Shown: in pieces, positions 32,063 to 44,900 of the stretch | How positions within the stretch are numbered: the stretch's first letter is position 1 | Layout of the letters: every line of letters starts with the position of its first letter | Origin: a virus | Length of the DNA: 64,000 nucleotides | Virus record (IMG/VR): IMGVR_UViG_3300032323_001407 | Span: 1 to 64,000 of that record | Strand: one strand, 5' to 3' | Notes under the pieces: model-generated | Seen by the model: only the letters and a program-made list of their open reading frames with translations | Told to the model about the DNA's origin: nothing | Databases searched by the model: none | Position numbers and translations under genes: made by a program

Positions 32063-35000
32063 TTAGATTGCTCTACATGAAAGCGTAGTGGTTACCCCCT
32101 CACTATATTGTAAAGAGCATTTAACAACTAAATACTTAGTATCTGTTTCAGACATTCCTAAAACTGGGTATTTAATACTTACAATATCTCCAGCAGAAAT
32201 TAAAGGGTTTCCAAAAACCTCTATGTCTACAAACCTTCCCTTATTTAATACGCTTGACTTTATCCAATCTGCTAAGGTCTTTGCGTCCTCTTCAGACTGA
32301 ATCCAAGAAGATTCAAAAACAACAAATTCTTTATTTGAGGAGTCCTCTGACTGATCTGTATCGTAGTCTATCGAGCCTGACCTTCTTATAGAGTTTCCCA
32401 AAACATAAAAACTTGTATTGTTGCTATCATCCAAAACCACAGTAGTTGAAGTGTTATTTAAAACGTAAGCTTCGGCACCGAAAGGCTGTAACCTTTGATC
32501 TAATACTTTAACATATTTATTTAATGCGGTTCTAAAAGTAATTGGTACGGCTGGTCTAGACCCATCATCATAAGACTCTTTTACTTTTCTTATTTCTCTA
32601 GCAGTAGTTCCAAATTCAAAAAGGGCACCTTTTTCGTCGGCAACGGTTTGTCCAGCATTGTAAATTAAATCTCCAAATAGCATAGAAAGAGTATCGTCTG
32701 CATAAACACCATTGTATTCATAACCCCTCGTTAACGATCTATTTTTGTATACATCTTCATCAATACTTTTAGCATACAGATATTCAAAGTAAGCAATTCC
32801 TTGACCACAGTGTAGTCCAACATTTTTTGTTATTGAAACTGGAGGTATGGTTAAGTTAACAGAATCAGTTCCAGAGTCTACTGCTTCAATTTTAAATCCA
32901 TTAATAAAAACAGTTATTGTGTTTTTTATAGATTCTTTTTTTACAAGAACGTCTATGTTATATGAACTTCCAGCATAAATTCCAGCTAATGTTTTAGTAG
33001 ATGTTTGCTGACTATCTTTTAAAACTGTAAGCTTCCCATTTTTTACTCTAACAATCATTATGTCTTTTTGAAGACCAGCGTATGCTGTAGTTCTTACTAA
33101 AAGATAATATCCATTCTCACCAGTTTGGTCTAAGCAAAAACCTATACCGCCTGCCTGCTCTGGAGAGTTGAGTTGGCTATCAAAAAACATTCTTGTTCCA
33201 AAACAGAAATGGGATTTTGATAAATCTATTGAATTAAATTCTTTTACTGCAATATCAAAAGTTCTTTTATCAGTATCTAAATTAGATATTGCCATAAAGC
33301 TTTTAGATACTGTTTCGCTTGATTCGCTGGCTGGTGTACTAAGACTGCTCACCCCAGGTTTTAATTTTGCAATATCTGGAGTTGTAAGCTTTAGCTTTTT
33401 GTTTAAAGTAAATTTATTTGAATTAGACTCTCCTTCAGAGTTTAGGTAAGAGCTTAAAGTTTTTTTGTGAGGCATTCTAGAGGTATCGAAAGCTCCTCTA
33501 GTTTTTATATTATACTCTCCAGTAGGATAAAAATTTTTATAACCTGGTTTAGCTAAAGCTGAATACTTCCATATGTCAGATTGATTTTTAATTAAAACTC
33601 TAATTGGAGGTTTATCACGTGGAGGAGTAAATGTTATGTCTTTCTCGTTAGGTACATACTGGTACCAGGCTCCATCATACTCAATAACCTCTCCGTTTAT
33701 TAAAACATAACCGTTAAACTGATCTAAAATTTTATCTACTCTTGCAGAATTTATTGTATTTTGATTAAGCTGAAACTTTGTACTGTCGTCATCAATATCT
33801 GTTGCAAGTGATCCAGCCCCAAGGAAGGAGGGTTCTGATTTCCAGAGAGGCGAAGATGATTCTGAGTTGGTAGAGGCAAATGCTGTTTTATATCTTACTC
33901 TAACGTTGTTAGCTGAAAACAGCTCTTGGGTAGACAATCTAATTATGTTAGGTGCATATTCTACATTAGATCCAGATTTGATCTCTTCATTTGTAAATAT
34001 CCATGAGCTTGGCAAATCTTTGTCGTATATAAAATTTCTACTGTAAAAGTTTAATACATTGTATTCATCTACAAATGCGTTCATCTGGATGTCTCTACAT
34101 AGTTCTTGCAAAACTTCCCAGACTGTTTGTTCACCGTCCGACCACCAATAAATTAAAGATGGAATGGAGTCGTCATCAACCTCTCCATCTGTTTTTTTAA
34201 TATTTATCTTATAATTAGAAAATCCAACTGAGTCTAAAACTCTTTTAATTACTGAAGTTACAGGTGAAGACTCTACTAAAAGCTGAGGGCACACAGTATC
34301 CTGAAGTATTTTTGCAGCATCTGTTGCATCTATAGATGCTTCTCCAAACTCTGACAATGACCAGGAGGTTACATAAAAAACTCCTTGAGGTATCTTTTGC
34401 ACTGAAGATCCGTCTCCAATATTTATGTATGGTTTTATAATTGCATTCTTAAACAAATATAGTTTTGAATTATCTATTGGGCCAGACCTATCATATTCAA
34501 CTATCTGTCTAGATGTAGTATTATATTTTGTTATTATAAGGCTAAGGTAGTTTGCCGTTATTATTCCAACTGGAACAATTGATGTACTGTCTGAAGTAGT
34601 TTCTTTATTTACTGTAAAAGAAACAATATCTGAATCTATTGGCATAACCCATCTTGGACTAAACTCAATTACTCCCAAAAACTTTCCTGTATTTGAATTA
34701 ACTGCAGTCAAAGATATCTTCTTTAAATATTGCGTTGTTGTGTATGCAGTAGGTTCTGTTGTTGACCAAGTGGTGCCGTTGTAATATATTATTGCTTCCC
34801 CGCTTGAATTAATATTCGTGCCAGATGAGCTTATTGTTGTTCCGTCTTGCTTAACTCCAGATATTGTCCAAGATGTAGGTGTATCATGACTTGTTTCAAA
34901 CCTTGCAACAATTTTATTAGCAGGTATTACTTTTACTATAGACTTTGCTTCATCAGAAAAATATTCAAGCGATATATCTATATTAGTGTTTTTAGGCGCT

Positions 35001-35347
35001 AACCAATATTTATAAACCATATCTGGTCCAGGATAATAAAGCCTTGGCCTTGTTCCAATATCTAAATCCCTTGGTCTTTCAAAAGAATCAACGGGGGTGT
35101 CTGTGTTATTATTTGTATGAACTAGATATTTAATTCCTGGAGATAGTGGTCTAAATGGCTTGTAAATAGTATCTATTGGAAATAGCTTTTTAAAAGCAGG
35201 ACCAAACGGGTTTGTTAAAGCAGATGATGTTGCTTTTATATATTCAACCATAGAGTTTAGATTGTATTCAATTGTAGCTCCAGCTGAAGTTGATAAAGAA
35301 TATCCTTTTTTAATTAAATCTTTAGTTTCATTTGATACAGCTATCAT
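32063..35347 (-). CDS. Tail hub / minor tail protein with LamG-like domain
   Basis: The protein has 1094 residues. About 330-450 resembles phage tail-hub (gp27-like) proteins, with DAAKILQDTVCPQLL and WWSDGEQTVWEVLQELCRDI. About 680-870 is a concanavalin/laminin-G-type sandwich (FCFGTRMFFDSQLNSPEQAG, ITVFINGFKIEAVDSG). The C-terminal domain (FVVFESSWIQSEEDAKTLAD ... GDIVSIKYP) is again hub-like. It overlaps the distal tail gene by 4 nt. It probably forms the tail tip with an inserted glycan-binding module. Confidence 0.7.
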   Translation of the reverse strand: MIAVSNETKDLIKKGYSLSTSAGATIEYNLNSMVEYIKATSSALTNPFGPAFKKLFPIDTIYKPFRPLSPGIKYLVHTNNNTDTPVDSFERPRDLDIGTRPRLYYPGPDMVYKYWLAPKNTNIDISLEYFSDEAKSIVKVIPANKIVARFETSHDTPTSWTISGVKQDGTTISSSGTNINSSGEAIIYYNGTTWSTTEPTAYTTTQYLKKISLTAVNSNTGKFLGVIEFSPRWVMPIDSDIVSFTVNKETTSDSTSIVPVGIITANYLSLIITKYNTTSRQIVEYDRSGPIDNSKLYLFKNAIIKPYINIGDGSSVQKIPQGVFYVTSWSLSEFGEASIDATDAAKILQDTVCPQLLVESSPVTSVIKRVLDSVGFSNYKINIKKTDGEVDDDSIPSLIYWWSDGEQTVWEVLQELCRDIQMNAFVDEYNVLNFYSRNFIYDKDLPSSWIFTNEEIKSGSNVEYAPNIIRLSTQELFSANNVRVRYKTAFASTNSESSSPLWKSEPSFLGAGSLATDIDDDSTKFQLNQNTINSARVDKILDQFNGYVLINGEVIEYDGAWYQYVPNEKDITFTPPRDKPPIRVLIKNQSDIWKYSALAKPGYKNFYPTGEYNIKTRGAFDTSRMPHKKTLSSYLNSEGESNSNKFTLNKKLKLTTPDIAKLKPGVSSLSTPASESSETVSKSFMAISNLDTDKRTFDIAVKEFNSIDLSKSHFCFGTRMFFDSQLNSPEQAGGIGFCLDQTGENGYYLLVRTTAYAGLQKDIMIVRVKNGKLTVLKDSQQTSTKTLAGIYAGSSYNIDVLVKKESIKNTITVFINGFKIEAVDSGTDSVNLTIPPVSITKNVGLHCGQGIAYFEYLYAKSIDEDVYKNRSLTRGYEYNGVYADDTLSMLFGDLIYNAGQTVADEKGALFEFGTTAREIRKVKESYDDGSRPAVPITFRTALNKYVKVLDQRLQPFGAEAYVLNNTSTTVVLDDSNNTSFYVLGNSIRRSGSIDYDTDQSEDSSNKEFVVFESSWIQSEEDAKTLADWIKSSVLNKGRFVDIEVFGNPLISAGDIVSIKYPVLGMSETDTKYLVVKCSLQYSEGVTTTLSCRAI

Positions 35348-35934
35348 ACCTGCTCCAAAGATATGTTAACACTCCAAAATGTTTGTAGTCCTCTTTTAAT
35401 AACTGAAAAACTGCAAGATGTAAACATTACTGTGTAAGTATAGTCATCTGATAAAGCTCCGTCAGACTGCTCAATTAAATCGGTACTAAAAACTGTTGGG
35501 TTTAATTTAATTCTAAAGGGTAGTTTACCAGCAGAACTTTCATAAAAGTTTTTCAAATCTTCTGCGCCCCAAGCACCGTCAACTGTTTCATTTCTAAAAG
35601 AAGGTAACATTTCCCATGAAATATTTATATTAATCTTATCGGCCACAACATACTTTCTGAGTGTACCGTTTGACATTCTAGATGACTTCTCAATTCTATT
35701 TGTATCTATTGAAATTGGCTGTCTATTGTGCTCAGTAACTCTTCTAAATCTTAATTGATTTTTAGAGCTATAAGCCAAGTTGTTTCTAGTTGCTACAGAT
35801 GATGTATATAAATTACCTGGGGCAACAACAGAAGCCCCCTTATAATCAAATGAGTTATTTGCTGTATCAATTGCAAATGGGTCTAATGCCTCTATGTATA
35901 AAATTGAGCCTTTACTTAAATTTTGAAAACTCAT
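35344..35934 (-). CDS. Distal tail protein candidate (Dit-like, 196 aa)
   Basis: It is a beta-rich protein directly after the tape measure gene and before the hub, the normal place of the distal tail protein. The C-terminus YTVMFTSCSFSVIKRG...WSVNISLEQV resembles the tube-like beta-sandwich of Dit or minor tail proteins. It overlaps both neighbours. The assignment rests mostly on gene order. Confidence 0.6.
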   Translation of the reverse strand: MSFQNLSKGSILYIEALDPFAIDTANNSFDYKGASVVAPGNLYTSSVATRNNLAYSSKNQLRFRRVTEHNRQPISIDTNRIEKSSRMSNGTLRKYVVADKININISWEMLPSFRNETVDGAWGAEDLKNFYESSAGKLPFRIKLNPTVFSTDLIEQSDGALSDDYTYTVMFTSCSFSVIKRGLQTFWSVNISLEQV

Positions 35935-38900
35935 TATGACCCAACCTTTCTATTTACTCCAGCTGCCATTTCTTTTAATCTCATTTCATTACGTATTTCT
36001 AGTGCAACATCTTTTGCTGTCACGTTTGTTCCATTTAATTCTACATTAATATTATATACTGATCCTGATGCTGCCGCCGTAGCATTTGGATTAAATGGAT
36101 TCATGTTAGCTGGAATAACAGCTTCATTTTTATGAAGCATTGCCAACATATTTGCAGGAACCATATTGATTCCGTTTTCAAACATTGGTAAACCTAGATT
36201 TTTTAATGAAGAATTTGAGAAGTTTTGGACAAGTCCACCAGCTGCCATCCCTGTAGGCATCCATCCTTGAGCAGCTACTTGTGCATACCTTATATGATCA
36301 GGTATATCGGTTTTTCCTGCTCTTATTGCATTTTCTAAAGCAATAATTCTTTGTAGCTCTGGTAAAGCTGCTGGCTCTATATATCCGCCTGGACCATATG
36401 GGAAGTTTTCTGATGTGCGCCCCATGGATTCAATCCATCTTACAGTTTCTGGCCTAAGAGCATTTCTTAATTCATCATTATACCAAGTCAGTCTGTCTTG
36501 TTGCTGTCCAATTATGCTATTTGGATCATTAAATTCGTCATAGGGGTAGCGAGGAGTTGGTGTTGCAGAGGATACGGCTTCAGTTTCATGATTATTTTCC
36601 CAAGATCCGATACCTTTCCTTGGCTCTCCAGTTGATGGCTTTGCTTTCTTAGACTTTTTAAGTTTCATTAGTGTATCTAGATAGCTCTTTATGCCAGTAA
36701 TTGAAGTTGCACCATAGTAAGGATCATCTGCCATAAACCCACCGATACGAAGAGCTGATGGCCTTCCCATGTCAGTTAAAGTAGGTGAATGTTTTATTCT
36801 AGTAATTGAAACTGCTTTATTGTATAAAGCTTCTGAAAGATGAAGCCATCTATATTCTGGATGTGTTCCACGATAGCTAATGTGTCCAGTAACTGGATCA
36901 TAGTTTATCCAGGACATTTGTTTTTTAGTAACAGGATCTAGAATCTCTACTTGGTGCATTCCACCTGCGCCAAAGCCTTCTGAAGTTACTCTTCCTTCTT
37001 TTAAACCTTCAATAAATTTGTCTATGTATTTTGCATCAGTAGGTAAAATATCTGCTTTCTCAAACCTAAAAATATAATCTTTTCCGTTTACCTTAATAGA
37101 CTCTTCTATAATTTTTGGCAAATTCTTATTTTCTTCAATAAGATTAGCGGCAGTGGTATTTTTTAAATCTGGTAGTGAAGTAAAATTATTTCTCCTTGCT
37201 GCTCTTATTGCATCAGATAGCGCAAGTTCATATCTTGCTTTTGCAAACTCTGGTGTGTCAACCTTATCTGCTTTTTTAAGAGCCACAAAATTACTTCTAA
37301 GTGTAGCGTTTGGAATAAGGCTAACTCTAGCTTCTGTTGGTAAATCTAGAGTTGCTTTATTTATTAAATTATATGCTGCAGAACGTGCACGAAGTGTATT
37401 AACTCCCTTTAGAGCACCCACTCCTGGAACAAAATTTAATCCTGCATTAGCCCAATCACCTTTAGTTGCGCTTCCCTTTGCAATTTCTCCGAAAGGATGA
37501 ATCATAGCTTTCATCAAGCTAGAAACATCTGATTCATAAGATGTTGGATTTAAAGCTTTTCCAATTCCATCTTTTCCAAATGTTGGAGTTTTACCTTGAA
37601 AGTAAACACCCAAAAGATCTGAAGCTAATGATGTAAGTGGCGCAAGAATTCCAAATGGGGAACGAGTGAATACTTTACCAAATCCCTCTGAGTAGTTATT
37701 TATAGGATCATCTATTTTAGATTCATAATATGAAAGATTTTTGTTTTCTTTTGCTTTTTGTTTTTGGTTTTCAGCCTTAAGTGGAGTAAGCTGAAGTCTC
37801 ATCTTCTCGGCTTCGGTTTGCTTTCTGCTTAAACCAAACGATCTCATGCCTAGGTCATGAGGTGCACTTGAATGAGTGTGCCCTACTGGACCCCCAGCAT
37901 GGAACATTAATGGGCCAAGTCCGTATGCTCCATTACCAATGCCACCCATAGAAGCTCCAGAGCCTGCCAAACGTATAGGGTCTCTATCTATACCCATCCC
38001 TGGGCTTGCAAACGGCTTACGTGGCTGCTCAGCCATTTGATGCATGTAGTCTGAGTGCTGTGGAACATCTCCGCTAAAATTAAGTCCTGGTATTTCTGTT
38101 CCGCCCCATATGTCCATACCTGGGCTACGTGGTCCAATAAATCTTGAAAGCTCTCCCCAATATTGTCCAAAAGGATTTCCTATTGGTTTTCCAGATCTTG
38201 AATATGGAACCCCTGGCTTCTTTTGTCTTGGTACTGTTATAGGCCCACTAATCCAATTTCCAGAATTAGTTAATGAGTTTACGACTTTTCCACCTTCTGC
38301 AAACTTCTTTATGCTTACCTTTGTACCTGCAAAAATTCTTGACCCACCCATATACTTTGGATCTTTTAGCTGAGGATTCATTTCCATTAATTGCTTAACA
38401 GTAATACCATACTTTGCAGCAATACTAGATAGTGTATCTCCTCTGTTTACTGTGTATCTTTCATTTTCATAATCTGATTTAGCATCATCTGCGCTGTAGT
38501 ATTCTTGTGTGCCGTATCCATATTTAATGTTATCTACTGGCTTATATGAAGGTCTTCCAAATCCTACAATTGGAGCATTCTTTAAATTGTATTGTCTTAC
38601 TTTTCTAAGTACGGCTCCGCCGCTTCTTTGACTTCCAGAGCCTGATGTGTTTCCTTCTATAGTTGAAACTGAACTCTTTCCTAAAACATTTCTTACAAGA
38701 CCAACGTGAGAAATTCTGTTTACGCCGTCTCCTGGGAAATCCATAAAGGCTAAATCTCCACGACGTGGATTCATGGTTGTCCACTTGCCACTCTTCATAA
38801 ATGATTGAGCTCCGCCAGGAGTCCAAATCATACTTGACAGATCTACTCCAGATTTTTTTGCTGCCCAATTTATAAAGGCGCCACACCATGCAATAAATCT

Positions 38901-41900
38901 AGTTTTTAGATCGTAGGCTTTTTGTGCAAAGCTACCGAATATTGTGTCATTGCCTCTTCCTTCTTGATAGCCTAGCATAGACTCTGCTGTTTTGATCATT
39001 GCGTCTGCTGTTCCCATAGTGCCAACTTTTCCACCATTTGCAAATCTGCCAGCGTTTAAGTTATCTAAGAAACCTGATCCAAATTGTCTTTCAGCTTTTT
39101 CAACTGAACTTGCTCTAATTACATACTCTCCATTTGAAAGATAAGCTGGAATAGAATCAGATGTTCCTGTGCCTGGGCCTCTTACATCTCCACCTGGATT
39201 AAAGTGTTTAACTGCTCCTCCAGTGGCCATCTTAACTCTGGCACCCTTTGTTTTCTTCTGATCATCCCATGAATAAACTTCTGTTCCAGAATCATTGCTT
39301 ATGTAGTCTTTCCCATTCCAGCTAAATCTATACCATACAACATCATTAATGCTAACCATCTTTGAAGATCCAGAAGATCTTGCATTTTTAGCAGCCTCTA
39401 TTGCATTTTTTCCTCTGCCTTGCTGAACTGTATCTTTTCCAAATTCAACAGTACCCTTTGGTGTGGGTGCCTTGTAACCTCCTAGTGCTTTCACAAGGTC
39501 ATCACGAAGTTTAGATAGGGTTACTCCTCCAGTAATTAAAATTGCTAGCTTGCTTACAGCTGCAACATCTTTATCAAACTGGGAAAGAGAATCATTGTTT
39601 ACTGTTCTATTTTCTGAAAGAATAGGTCTTCCCTGTGCATCAAATCCAGTTGGAGATCCAGTAGTTACTTTTTCAGGAACTTTTGGCTTTCCGTCTGAAT
39701 TAAAATATCCTGGGAATGCATTTCTTATTGTTTCTGCAAGCAGGCCTGGTCCAGTCCCAGCCTTTTGCATTTCTTTTAGGAAACTAATAAGCTGTCTCTT
39801 AATATCTGCTTCTTCTTCAACTCTATCTTTACCTGAAAGAAGCTGTGCATTAACAGCTCTTGTACTAAGCTCGTTATACTTTGACTGAAATTTTTCAAGA
39901 GTGTCTTTTATATCAGCTGCTACTGCAGAGTCATCTTGATTATTTTGGAAAACAGTATTCTTTTTATCTTGTGCGTCTTGTATTGCTTGTGCATCTTTTT
40001 CCAATGGTGCTTTTGCCTTATTAGCCGCATCTTCTATAGCCTTCTGGGCTAACTCTGATTGCCTATTTTGAGTAAGCTGATCTATATCAAGCTTTGCTTG
40101 ATTTGCTGCAGCCATATCTCCACGAGAAACTGCATCTGCATATTTTATCTGTAGCTTTTGCAATTCTAATGCATAGTTTGAAGCATCTTGAGTTGCCCTT
40201 AAGGCTTCTAGCTTTTTATTTTTCTCTTCATCGATAAGTTTGATCTTTTTTGCAATTACTTTTAATTCTTCCTGTGCACTTCTTTGAGAAGCTGCATTTG
40301 CTCTTTGAGCTGCTGCAGAAGTTGCAGCAATTGTTTTTTGAAGTTTAGATAAAGCAGATCCAACAGTTGCGTATGTGGTAGCAGAATCAGCAGCTTGTGT
40401 TAGCTGGGAAATTCCTGTTCCGATTGCTGAAGTAAATCCAGCAAGTTTTGATGCTAGAGTAGAATCTATTTTGCTTAGATCAATATTTATTCCAGCAGTA
40501 AAAAGTTTCCACTTTGCAAGTATTCCCTTTATAGTGTCTGATTCATTAATTATTCCTGCTAGCAAAGGTTGTGTTTTTTGAAGATTTAAGTATACGTCGC
40601 TACCTATTTCTTTATTCATGCCTGGGTTATTTGTTTCTGCTTTAGACATAACCATTTCATAAGCTTTAAACTCATCTATAACATTTCCAAGCTCATCTTT
40701 TGTTCCAACTAAAGATTTCGTTGCTTCAGAAAATACACCTATTAGTCCTTCAAAACCGTTTCCTACCTCTTTATACCAATCAGCAGTTCCTGTTCCTTTG
40801 CTTAAGGTGTTTACCAAATTTCCAACAGAAAATTCTGCCGCTGTAGCTTTATCTGTTATTGCTCCAAATTCTGTATTTGCAAGCAATTTGTATGCTTGAG
40901 AAGCTTTATTGCTATTTGCTAAAGCACCGTATATTTTTTTATTTGCTTCTTCAACGCTCATCCCAGCAGCAACCATTTGTGCTTTTTGATTATTAATTAA
41001 TCTTTGTGTTTCTGCTGTTGTTTCTGATCTATTCAAGGATTCAATTACATCTTTTAATTCTTTTCCTTCTTCTTTTGCCTTCTTAAGTTCCTCTATTGAT
41101 TGAGGTAGTCCAGGCATACCAATTGAGTTTCCTTCTGCCCCCTTGGCTGCTGCGGTTGCTAATTTTTGTTTATCTATGTAGCCCTGCATGGTTTCTTTAA
41201 GATTAAAATACTTTATTCCAGCCTGCTCCGCAGCTTTAGCTGTCATAGAAAGTCCTATAGAGGCATCTTGCTGAGCATCCTTGTAATCTTTATAAAGTTT
41301 AAACGCTAAGCCTGCGGCACCGATTGCTGCTCCTATTAAGCCAAAGCCTTTAGCAAATCTTCCAATCATTGCTCCAAATCTTGCCATCTTGTTAAGACCA
41401 GTAGTTAATTCTTTTAATGCAGACCCTGCGGATTTTATCCCTGCACCCATTCTACCAAATGGAAGCATTGGAAGTATTGAAGTAGCAGCCATAAGACCCA
41501 TTCCAGCGGACGCTCCTGACACTTCTTTTCCTAGGATGTTAACTTTTTCTTTGCCCATCAATGCCATGCCGCCCATTGATCCAGCCATTCCAATTCCCAT
41601 TTGAGAACCCATACTCATACCATTGTATCTTCCAGGAACAGAAATTCCAGCTGCTTTGGCTTGCGCCTTAGTCATTGAAACATCTCTACCACCAGTTGAC
41701 TCATTGTTTACAAGATACTCTGTTCTTCTCATGCCAATAGTTCCGACTTTTCTGGATTGAACTCCTTCTACACCAGTATCTTTATAGCCTCCAACAAATC
41801 CTGGTCCGAATAGTCCCTGCGATGGTGCTTGTCCAGCAGGATATCTAGCTGCAGCATAAGCATTTTGTTCTCTTATGATTGCGTTTTGCGCTCTTTTGGC

Positions 41901-44900
41901 AAAATTTAATGTTGATGTAGCAGCTGATCTTACAGCACTGCTCATATTTGTAGCAGTATTCTTTATAGACTGAGTAATAACTCTTGCATTTATATCTATA
42001 GCTTTTGCTAGCTGCATAGAGTCTACCTTAATTGAATTTCCCATAGATCTAAAAGCTGCTGATAAATATTGAGTTTTCATTGCTGCTGAATTTCTAAATG
42101 GGTCAAGCATGCTATTAACCATTACTTGTCCAGGGTTGTAGAAGCTTGTTGTTCCAGTTCTTACCGCTTCTCTACCTAAGCCGCTTGTTAAAGCCTGTTG
42201 ACCAGTAATTTGACGAGATGAAGCCCTAGATCTTTCTGCTGCTAAATCTCTTTCTCTTTGTGCACGTTGTTCTGCTTCCCAATTAGCTCTTGCAGCAGGG
42301 TTTCCTGGTCTGCGTGATCCATCTTTTTTAGGACCGTAAGCATATCTTCCTCGTCTGATTGGACCGCCACCAACTGGTCCTCCAGCATTAAGATATTTTG
42401 GATTAGCATGCACGGCATGATATTTACTCCAATCAACCTCAATACCATCATCTAATCTTTTGAGCATTGCTTGATAAGGAGGTCTAAGATCTACAGGTAA
42501 ATCATTTATTATTTTTAATAATTTTGGACGAGCATCTTCTAATATTTTCTTCATTCGTCGACCATATTTTTTTGGGCTCATCTTAGCAATTATTGGGGCA
42601 GTGTCACGTGCAAAATCTTTTCTTGCTCCACCTTTAACGGCAAGTAGATTAATCATTGCTTGCTTTTCCATAGAGTTCATTTCATGAGGTTCTGCAAGAC
42701 GTGTATTACCAGATGCTTTAGGTAATACTCCAGCTTGCCCGACATCTGGATTGAAATTACCATACACGTTTGCCCTAGATAAATCTTTGTTGTTCAAAAG
42801 AAGAGAGTTAGCAAGCTGTCTAAGCACTGTATCTTCATCCCATGGCACATTAGTGTTTGCAAAGCGTGGGTCGTAATCTGATTCTAAAGCAAGGAGCTTG
42901 GTTTTTTTTGATGGATCTACTGGATTTGCAACTGTTCTAGCTGTTTGTACTGGAGAATGTATTCCAAAAAGATCTCTTGTAATTTGAGTGCCAATTGGCT
43001 CATGGACGGCAGTTAATTCATTAGGAACACCTTTAACAAAAACTTTTTTGTTACCGACCTTATACAATCCAGATACACCAGGTACAGGATAACTCATTCC
43101 TGTGCTTGCAGAAATTTGATGCCCATATTCAGTTACTGGCATATCGGCAAATTTACCTAGCGAGCCTCTCGAGCTTAATTCTCTTGCCTTTGCTAAAATC
43201 TTTAATTGTTTATCTGGTGCAAGCAATCTTAATGCAGGAGCAATATTTCCATAATTTGATCTACCCTTAGATATGGATCCACCTGGAATCATTCCTCCCA
43301 TATTGAATGCTCCTGCTACAAGCATTGGCCTTGGAGGTCTTCCAGCAAATATCCATCTTGATCTTTTTGCTGCTGCTTCTAAAAGCATACTTAAAGATTT
43401 TCTTTGATCTTTATTTGCCCGTACTACATTTCCAGATGCAATTTGAGCATTGCTCTTAAATAATCCGTCATCTTGCAACGCTGTGTATATATCATCTACA
43501 CTTGCAAATTTATCTAGACCTGTTTTCTTTAATGCCATAGCAAGGTTTTCTTTTGCATCTTCTGAACTTAAATTTAAAATATCTCTTGATAAGCCTATGG
43601 TTTCAAGTGTGCTCATTACATTATTGATACCAGCAGGTAATACAGCACCAACCCCCATATAACCACTAGTTGTATATCCAACTAAATCTTTGCGTCTAAA
43701 ATGTGCTTTATCGTGCAATCCTTGAATAGATGGGGATCCATCAGCATTTGCAAATGTTGTTGGAGCAATTGCTTCTATAAGATCACGTACTCCAGCAAAT
43801 CTTTTATCACTTAGCATCGCTTCTCTAACGCCATTTAATTGATAATTTAAAGCTTTGCTACCACTTCTTGGATATACTGTTTCTCCATCTGAATTTTTAA
43901 CACCAGCCGCATCTTTAACACGGGGAACCATTCCATCTCTTTCTAGCCCCTGCACCTGCTTGATTCTTATTTTTACAAAATTTTCATCGCTTCCGCCAGC
44001 TTGAGCTTTAGCTTTATCAAAATTGCTTGTTGCAATACTTATAGCTTTATGAATTGGCAAGTTTTTATGGTTAGCCAATTCAGCTGCATCAAGCATAATC
44101 ATTCTTACTCTTATATCATCTTCGTATCTTGGATTATTAATAAACTTTAGATACTCTCTATACTGTCTCTTAAAGTTTTCTTCTTTCATTCTAGCCTTAG
44201 CAGACTTAGACATTTTTTTACCATATGAATTAATGCCACGCATGATCTGCCCGCCAAAACTATATCCACTATTTGCTGCATCTACTGCTGCATATAGCTC
44301 AGGCATTCTTTGAATTTCAGGACCAAAAACTACTTCCCTTGGAGTAAGCGCTGCAGTAATATTTCCGCCATCATTTAAATAAGTGCTTGGAGCCATTGCA
44401 ACTAATGCAGCATTTGCTGGATCCATTGAAGCTTGCTGATTTAAAACATACCCGCCGAGTGGAACGCTTCCTAGTCTATCGTCGTAATTAATTGAAGATG
44501 GACCAGAAACCGTAGTCTTGCTTGGGCCAAATGACTCGATGTCTCCACCAATATTAAACTTAGGCATTCTTGTTGTTTGAATACTATATGGAGCTCCAAA
44601 TGTTCTAACCCCACGAAGTCTGCCGAACTCTTCCATAACAGAAGCATTTGTTTTTTTCTTATATAGATCTCTAAGAGTAAACTGCCCATTTGCATCAACA
44701 ACTGGCTGATCCATCATTGGAGCTCTTGTTAAATCAATTGTTCTACCTCGTCCAGCAGCATACATACTTATTGCTGAACCCATATCTGTCTCTATCTGTG
44801 CATTAAGAGCAAGTATTCTTGCCTTTGCTTGATCAACAGTTATTTCTGCATTTCTCATTTGCTGAACAATTAGTGCAGATTGAGTTGCTGCGCTATCTGC

